A stretch of DNA of 64,000 nucleotides from Meandrina meandrites (taxonomy: Eukaryota; Cnidaria; Anthozoa; Scleractinia; Meandrinidae), in NCBI GenBank assembly GCA_963693305.1, contig OY855906.1:23871289-23935288 (forward strand), written 5' to 3'. Positions 57,495 to 64,000 of the stretch are shown piece by piece. How positions within the stretch are numbered: position 1 is the first letter of the stretch; each line of letters begins with the position of its first letter. The notes under the pieces are model-generated. The model saw only the letters and a program-made list of their open reading frames with translations, had not been told where the DNA came from and did not search any database. A program made the position numbers and the translations under genes.

Positions 57495-59362
57495 CTAAAA
57501 AGGTATTAGAAACTTAGGTAAATCAGGATTATTTACAGTACAAACACATGGACTGAACAAATGTAAAAGGTCGAGATACAATAATCGCTGATCTAAAATA
57601 ATTTTCAGCAAATATAATTTCAGAATCCCCTTAGCAAGAGTATGACTCATCTTGAATGAAAATTAATCTGAAATTGAGGTTTCAGATTCTTTAATGTTTT
57701 TTCATTTGTTCACCTTTAGTTTGACTTTTAAGATTTTGAAACCTAACAACATCTCATTTCAAGATGCACATGGTTTATTTAGCCACTATAATTTGTTTAG
57801 ATTGTGTTTTGAAGATTTCAACAATACTCCAAAATTACAACAGAGTATTTGTATTATTAGTAAAAGTAACAGAAACCATGGAAAGCAGTGCTACTGTTAT
57901 TTCAGTTGTAGAAATTTTGTTCAAAATGTTGCGACCATTTTCAAGCTTGGTTTGGGATCAGTTCATGAAGGGTTATAAGCTCTTTAAGTTATAAATAACT
58001 ATTTCGGTCTCTCAACATGTCCAGTTGGAAACAAAAAATTAACTTCAGAAACTAATCATTTGTCTGGATTTAGTGCCATAAATATAAATAGCAAGGGGTC
58101 GCCATGTACTAAATCCTTCAGGTGTCTATGGGTTAACTTGAATACTGGAAAAAACGTTCTTCGACACTTGCATGCAAAAGAAGTTTTATTTCTCGTGAAA
58201 AAGAAAAAAAATTATGACAACAATAGGTCTGTTCCTGCAGTCAAACATGATATTCTACTTCAGTGTGCAATAGATTAAATTAAATCATTACCCTTTGTGA
58301 GAGTTTACAACTTGATTAGCTAACAGGATCAACTCCATAACAAATTCATGACTTTAGCCCCATAAAGTAAAAATGAAGAAAACCAGAACCCAGAACCCAA
58401 AACCAAAGAGAGTGACAGAACATGTGTGATACATGTAGCAAAATAACAAGCACATGATGATAAAAAAAGGAAAAGAACAAAAGACATACTGATGAAGAAA
58501 AACTGCAGAGTAAGGGAGAAGATGAAAGGACTTCACTGGAAAAGAATTTTACAGCAAACTCTGGAGGTTGTTCAAGCTAGACAGATATAATTTATGTTTA
58601 TACATACTGTCTAAGTAGAAGTAATAGGTTTTTAGTCAGCAAAGCCACTGAAAGCCACAAAAATGAGAAAAGAAAGGACACTGGGAAGCCACAGTGAAAT
58701 GCTTTAAAAGCCAATTATCAGATTAGTTGGGAAAAATCCTCAGCCGAGTGAGATTGATTTTCCTGAAGAAATACCCTATGAAGAATAAATTTATGCTGAA
58801 ATTGCATTTCAGAGCTTCCAGATTTCAAATTTTCTGGGGAAGCATGCTGGAGTCCCCCTAGTGGCTTGCGCACTGTTGGTGATCAAAGATCTTGCCTCAT
58901 CTGTGCCAAATGTCTGGCTACTGCCCTGTTGTGGGTGCCACTGTGTTAGAAATCAAGGCTGAATCCTCAATAAGTTACCTCCACAACCACTACATGTGTA
59001 TTATGTTCCTCTTATTTGTGTTTGGAAATGCGATAAATACTGTATCACGTGTTTTATGTAATGTTTAATAAATGGGCAGCAGCGTTTTATCAAGTTTAAA
59101 ACACGAGGTGCAGCCAAGTGTTTTAGACTTGATAAAACACGAATTGCAAATTTATTGAACGGCTTCAAAATCTTCTGATGTAGATCAACTCATTCTTGCA
59201 CTAATATTTTGATTTAGGGTTATTTTGGCCTAGAAAATTGGACGTAAAGTTAAGCCGTGTCTTTATCAGATATAAAGACACTCATCAAACATCAATTTCT
59301 TTTGTATTTTCTTTATGAATTATTAATGAGATTTTGAAATTACATATTAAACATGTACACAC

Positions 59363-59488
59363 CTGATCCACATAAAGACTGCCAACAAGGATGTTATGAA
59401 TAGTTGTGACTGGTTTCTTCCATGTAAAGTGATGGCCATCTGACTTGAACTTCACATGACACACACCAGTTGGGATTACCTTAAAAAA
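59363..59488 (-). CDS. ORP exon 2: beta-barrel strands, HNILVG motif
   Basis: The exon has 42 codons, phase 0/0, acceptor TGTGTAG and donor GTGTGT. It reads FFKVIPTGVCHVKF, then HHFTWKKPVTTIHNILVG and SLYVDQ. ORP family members have the same order: a V-I-P-x-G strand, a T-W-x-K turn, and the H-N-I-x-V-G segment preceding the W/Y-V/I-D/E-Q turn. Being phase-symmetric, it could be skipped without a frameshift, but that would remove core barrel strands. Confidence 0.95.
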
Positions 59489-59930
59489 CTACACATACAA
59501 TATTACGTATTTTTATAGCCACATAGATATGTTTGTGTGTGTGCATGTATGTAAATTTATACAATAACCGAGTTACTGTGCGTGCTGTGATTGGCTGATT
59601 CCTGTCATCTATTACAGATGACGTCACTGCGTGGTGTGACTCGCAAGCCTGATCAGAGTCAGTCAGTTCTCGGCAACGTTTTTCAAAACTTGCAGCGAAA
59701 AACAGTGAGAGTTTAATTATAAATCTACATAGAGGAACAATCTTCCAAATACTCTACACATTTCGAGTCATTTAACTGGGCTAAACTAGCTTGAAGTAGT
59801 CAGTGACTGACTTGAAAAATTATCGAAAGCTGTAGGTGTTTGTCCGATGCTCGAGTAGATTGAAGCCGCTACAAGAAATCCATGAATGGCAGTTGAACGC
59901 TGTTGAATGCTTACCTTAGTTGATGCTTAA

Positions 59931-60150
59931 GGGCCGTTTACACAGGCGATTCTTGTCGTGCAACTCAATGCAATTTTTGTCGCGTCAAAGTTGCACGAAG
60001 TTGCAAGGCCCGTTTACACAGGCGATTTTGGTCGCGCAACTCAATGCAATTTTTGTCGCGCCGAAGTTGCGTCAAGTTTTGATCATGTTCGAAACTTCAT
60101 GCAATTTCAGCGCGACAAAAATCGCTTGAATGTGTAAACGGGCCTTTACA
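59931..60150. mobile_element. MITE ending GGGCCGTTTACACAGGCGAT
   Basis: The right end GTGTAAACGGGCC is the inverted copy. The left end is tandemly duplicated (a second GGCCCGTTTACACAGGCGAT at about 60007), and the CAACTCAATGCAATTTTTGT phrase occurs in both. Noncoding. Confidence 0.8.
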
Positions 60151-60260
60151 GAGTACAAAGGGACTAAAGGTCAGTTTCTTTCGTTGACATTTTATTTTTC
60201 CTTCACATTGCGTATTTTAAAACTGGTTTAGCAGTGCTTCGTGATTACGGAAAACTATTA

Positions 60261-60863
60261 CAGTCAAACCGGATGTTCTTTTGATGGGAACTCTGCAGTG
60301 TTGTGGCGCAATGTTCCAATATTGATGGGCAGTTTGCTTGACACAACTTGCAACATTCAATTCAAATTTGCTCGAGCAAGTTGCCAAGTTCCGGTTTTCG
60401 ATATTCCCGTATTGAAGGTAATAATCCCACAGGTCTCTTTCAAAGAAATAGGAAATAGTTGCCCTATGGTCAACTATTTATCGACAGACGACAAGAAATT
60501 AGCGGCAGGTTTAGTTAAATCGCCAAACTGGGAAGTTTGCTTGACGCAGCTTGCAACTTTCAATTCAAACTTGCTTTAGCAAGTTCCGGTTTCCCAGTTT
60601 GGCGATTTGAACTAAACCTGTTGCTAATTTCTTGTCGTCTGTTGATAAATATTTGATCATAGGGCAACTATTTCATATTTCTTTGAAAGAGAGGTGGAAT
60701 TGTTTCGTTCTATACGGGGAAAATGAAAACCGGAACTTGGCAACTTGCTCGAGCAAATTTGAATTGAATGTTGCAAGTTGTGTCAAGCAAACTACCCATC
60801 AATATTGGAACATTGCGCCACAACATTGCAGAGTTCCCATCAAAAGAACATCCGGTTTGACTG
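60261..60863. mobile_element. 603-bp foldback with TA duplication
   Basis: Ends CAGTCAAACCGGATGTTCTT and its reverse complement, flanked by TA (60259-60260, 60864-60865). Essentially all of it is a stem: about 300-bp arms meeting near 60570. The ends share CAGTCAAACC with the Tigger-like element at 56155. Overlapping ORFs are mirror images. Confidence 0.88.
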
Positions 60864-62072
60864 TAACTTGAAATGAAAACAACCTAGGCTCACCAGTGGC
60901 GGCGCTTTTAAAAGTGGTACTGAAGTGTACAGAGTCTTGTTATTGTGTAAGACTAGGGATAGTTAACACTACAGCTGCCCCCGCTGTTATTCTTTTTTTC
61001 TCAGCGCACCGTTACTACAGTCATTCTTTCACTTGATATTTTGGCTATTCTATTTTCTAAGTTGAATGAAAATCAGTTTTCTGTTTGGAACAATCTTGCG
61101 ATAATTCAGAAGAAAACACTCTAAATTTTCTCATGTTGTGCTCACAGTTACCACGTAGCTTTTGGCTTTCTCTTTTTTAAGATCATGGAAAGAGGACGTG
61201 CCATTTAAAACAAACTTTCAGGACGAATTTAGATAAGCAAAACAAAGCCAAATTATGCAAAAATTCTAAAAGATTAATGACCACGTAAATTTAATTGCAC
61301 CAACGCGTCCCCAACTTCCTGAGATCATTTTGTCTTTTTTGCTGTTACGAGTTATCTCAATGAGAATCAACTTTAGTAATAGCCAAATGTTTTGAAACTA
61401 CCAACTGAGACCAAGTGTTTTCAGAATTTTTGTTTCAATATATTAGGGCTGGGAACTCAAGCAACAATGACAACTGACAACTGAGCTCGAAACGGATGCC
61501 GAAAGATTTCTCACCTCTGTCAATGAAAACGCCCGCTGTGAGTTTTAATTATCTCAAGAATTCTTTTCAATTCTCTTTCGTTTAAATGCCGGAAGACTGA
61601 TCGAATCTTTTATCTGGTCAAGAAGTTTGTATTTTAGCAAGTCTTGCTTATCGTGAATCGTGGACAAATTTGTGGATATGTTCGTAATGGTTCTTGGAGA
61701 AATAAACTCTGTATCTTTCGTCTTCAAGACCTTGTGAAATAAAGAGAGCAAATCATTTCTTTCTGACGTTATCGTGTGCGTACTTGCTTACGCTGATGGG
61801 CTGTCATCATCACCCAATCACCACGCAAAGTCCTTCAGCTTACGTCATCATTGACCAATCACCGTACAGGGAATTTTATCACACCTCCCGATACCCACTT
61901 GCAGGCATTCAGCACAACTCCCGATACTATTTGCGCACCCACTTTGGGCAAATATCCGGTAATATAGATTATCTATTCATACTGTAAGTACTTCATCTAT
62001 TTACGCGCAGATTACAATGATGCCTCCTCGGGTTTTAGCCTCTGGGCCAAAACCCTGCGGGGGCAACAAATA

Positions 62073-62247
62073 GATTCCATTTTGTGGTGCAGATCACAGT
62101 TCAGTTGTAGATCACAGAAGAGGTCAAAATGTGGCAAGACCCACTCGCCTAGCGGCTTGTGGGCCACTTTTTTTGTTCTTACCACATTTTGACATCATCT
62201 GCGATCTATAACTGAACAGACGCACTGAAAAATGGAATCTATTAAAT
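62073..62247. mobile_element. Palindromic MITE
   Basis: AATAGATTCCATTTT, GATCACAGTTCAGTTGTAGA and GGTCAAAATGTGG pair with CCACATTTTGACATCATCTG, ATCTATAACTGAAC and AAAATGGAATCTATT. Lies about 100 bp beyond exon 1, in intron 1. Confidence 0.8.
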
Positions 62248-62347
62248 TTTGTTAAATACCATAACACAAGTGCAAAGTAATTTAACAAAATTTTCTGGGC
62301 TGGGAAAAATACCAAAACACAGACCTGCAAAAAATAATTATTTGTAC

Positions 62348-62443
62348 CTGTCCTCTGAATTTAGTATCAAGCTTGTACTCCTGCCAGAAAACCCAGTGGT
62401 CAGATTCAGCATGGAGAGCTGAGATGGGCGGGTGATGAGATAC
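62348..62443 (-). CDS. ORP exon 1 of 15 in window: HHPP fingerprint
   Basis: The exon has 32 codons, phase 0 at both ends, acceptor TTTTAG and donor GTACAA. It begins V-S-H-H-P-P-I-S-A, which is most of the ORP signature EQVSHHPP; the preceding E-Q would close the upstream exon outside the window. The His pair is known in yeast Osh proteins to contact the phosphoinositide headgroup. It continues HAESDHWVFWQEYKL, typical of the strands after the signature. No upstream exon ending in Glu-Gln was found between 62444 and 64000. Confidence 0.95.
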
Positions 62444-62889
62444 CTAAAAGAATGAGACTATTACTGGCAAACAGCATATCACTCTTTGGCTTGCAATAAA
62501 TGACAATGTGTAATTAAGTGACTGCTCCATACAGACAGTGTATAGTTTCTCTGCTGCATACAGCTATTTCAAGGTCAGGTCAAAAGCTGCACAAGGGAAG
62601 GACCTAGGACTAGACATCAAAACTCGAATGTGCTCTTAAGAAACAAACACACCAAACAAGGAATTTACTAATTAAGGAATGTTGCTGCTGTTTTTATCTG
62701 CTTTTCTAGCAACACAACTGAGTAAATTCCCCCATTCAGTTTGTTTGTTTCTGCCATGTCACTGGCTAGCTTAAACTCATGCCTAAACTTGTATTTTTCA
62801 AAGGCCAGAAATATCAAATTAAAAAAACCTAAACACAAAATTAGTTATAACATACAACACAACACAGCAATACAATACAATACAATTTA

Positions 62890-63020
62890 CTCTTTCTCTT
62901 TTTACTCTCATTAAGTGCCTCTCTCCACCCAGGTGTGTAAATGGGTACTGGCAAATTTACTGCTGGGGTAACCCTTCTATGGACTAGCATCCCATCCAGG
63001 GGTGGGGTAGAAATACTTCT
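62890..63020 (+). mobile_element. SINE body fragment
   Basis: TTACTCTCATTAAGTGCCTC, CCACCCAGGTGTGTAAATGG and GACTAGCATCCCATCCAGGG match the body of the SINEs at 22440 and 25515, but in the opposite orientation; the tRNA-like head is missing. Confidence 0.8.
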
Positions 63021-64000
63021 CATATCTCAGTGCCAACAGAGTGTCCAGGTTTAAGGATGTTTTCAAGCTTAAACTTCGTACATTTTTGATCGAATTTTAC
63101 CTAGACCAGTTTGCCTTGACCTTGTAATAAACTTTTGACAATAGTTGATATTTCAAAACATAAAAACAACTTCAAAACATGAAGCAAATTACAAAAAACG
63201 GCATCAAGCAGATTTTTGAGCATTTCAGTTCATTCACAACGAATGATAACCAATAATGTAAGGAATATTCAACAGTTGATGACTTAACTTTGAAAAATTC
63301 AATAAACAGCAAAACAAGGATTCGAAATAGATTTTGACAAAAAAATCAGAAAATTGCAAACTTTATCCAAAACTTTTCAAAGCTTGGAGTTCTAGATACA
63401 ATAGGCATAATTTGTCACCCATGATATTTAAAGGTAATCAAATGGTATACTTGTGAAATTAGCATGTAATTATTATTTTTTTCCCCTGCCTAAAGGCTCG
63501 GGAAATTATTAGAATTTTGACAAAATGCGTATGCCTTTAGTAGAATGTGTTGACATTGTGGTTACGAGCATTCAGATTGGATAGTAGCCCCCACTGTGTA
63601 AATATTGAATCCAAAACAAAAAGGAAAGGAAAATATTCTAAAGAATACTCGACTGCAGAAAAAATGGACATCAAATTCTTTTAAGAAGCAACAATATCAT
63701 TCCAACCACCCCGCAAAGATAATCGTCTTTTTAACATACATTGTAGCTTCTTGTTGAAACTACAAACTACAGTGTATTTTGGTCATGGATGGAATGAATT
63801 TTCGTCATCTTGGTGTTTATTATTGGACGCTATTTTGGAAATGTTGATTTCTCCATGTGATTGAGCAAATTTTTGCCTCTGTAAGTCTTCTGGGCATGCA
63901 CCAAGTTCCCTGTTCTTGGAAGAATCAAATATATAGCCTTTGTGTGCTGCATATAAAATTAATGTAGATATATTTCATGTTTTACCCAGAACACACAGTC

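Larger units (their letters stand above)
59489..62347 (-). other. Intron 1 in window (between exons 1 and 2)
   Basis: Contains a MITE at 59931-60150, a 603-bp foldback at 60261-60863 and a palindrome at 62073-62247. From 60870 to 62030 I see no gene or repeat that I can name. To the right of exon 1 (62444-64000) there is a SINE body near 62890-63020 and otherwise unremarkable AT-rich sequence. Confidence 0.55.

Noticed and set aside
60241..60871. 112- and 79-codon ORFs
   Set aside because: They are the two arms of the 603-bp foldback read in turn.
62444..64000. Next upstream ORP exon
   Set aside because: Looked for a donor preceded by a Glu-Gln ending on the minus strand; none with a sensible ORP reading was found, so it probably lies beyond 64000.

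Overview
The window is nuclear DNA of an animal, most probably an anthozoan cnidarian (stony coral or sea anemone). The basis is spliceosomal exons far apart in AT-rich introns, tRNA-derived SINEs with a GGGCAAGACACTTTA core, a Penelope-like retroelement, a THAP/TTAA transposon and a very dense load of foldback elements and MITEs. The species is inference; no ribosomal or mitochondrial marker is present.

One host gene accounts for all the convincing host coding sequence. It lies on the minus strand and is open at both ends. I assembled 15 exons from 62443 down to 842. Each has AG/GT borders, and the reading phase agrees at all 14 junctions. They sum to 1080 nt, or 360 codons. The first nine exons encode the C-terminal two thirds of an oxysterol-binding-protein-related (ORP/OSBP) lipid-transfer domain: the HHPP fingerprint, the later K-x3-E-x3-R lipid-headgroup motif, and the closing G-G-Y-W segment. 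The last six exons encode an unusual tail rich in Asp, Glu and Ser that runs off the left edge. The start of the domain and any PH or FFAT region lie beyond the right edge.

Everything else is intron, filled with mobile elements. From left to right: solo arms of a TTAA-flanked transposon and a telomere-like repeat (0.2-2 kb); a foldback with 20-bp palindromic tandem repeats in its arms (3.9-4.6 kb); a 5-kb palindrome with two later insertions (8.8-13.7 kb); hAT-like, telomere-repeat-bearing and Tigger-like elements (14-19.3 kb); a foldback carrying octamer, CRE and X-box motifs with a SINE in one arm (24.9-26 kb); a 3.5-kb Kolobok-like element with a THAP ORF and two nested insertions (26.9-30.4 kb); a Harbinger-like element (30.8-31.7 kb); mirrored 18-bp minisatellites (34.2 and 36.1 kb); a three-level nest of foldbacks (36.5-37.6 kb); a second octamer/CRE/X-box foldback (37.7-38.5 kb); a 32-bp satellite with a 12-unit higher-order repeat (44-45 kb); head-to-head Penelope-like copies (49.5-51.4 kb); a second Tigger-like element (56.2-57.1 kb); and further palindromes and SINE pieces to 63 kb.

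The nested insertions are informative because an uninterrupted opposite arm often preserves the empty site. That fixes target duplications of TTAA, 9 bp and 8 bp by direct comparison inside the window. No prokaryotic feature, CRISPR array, rRNA or functional tRNA was found.
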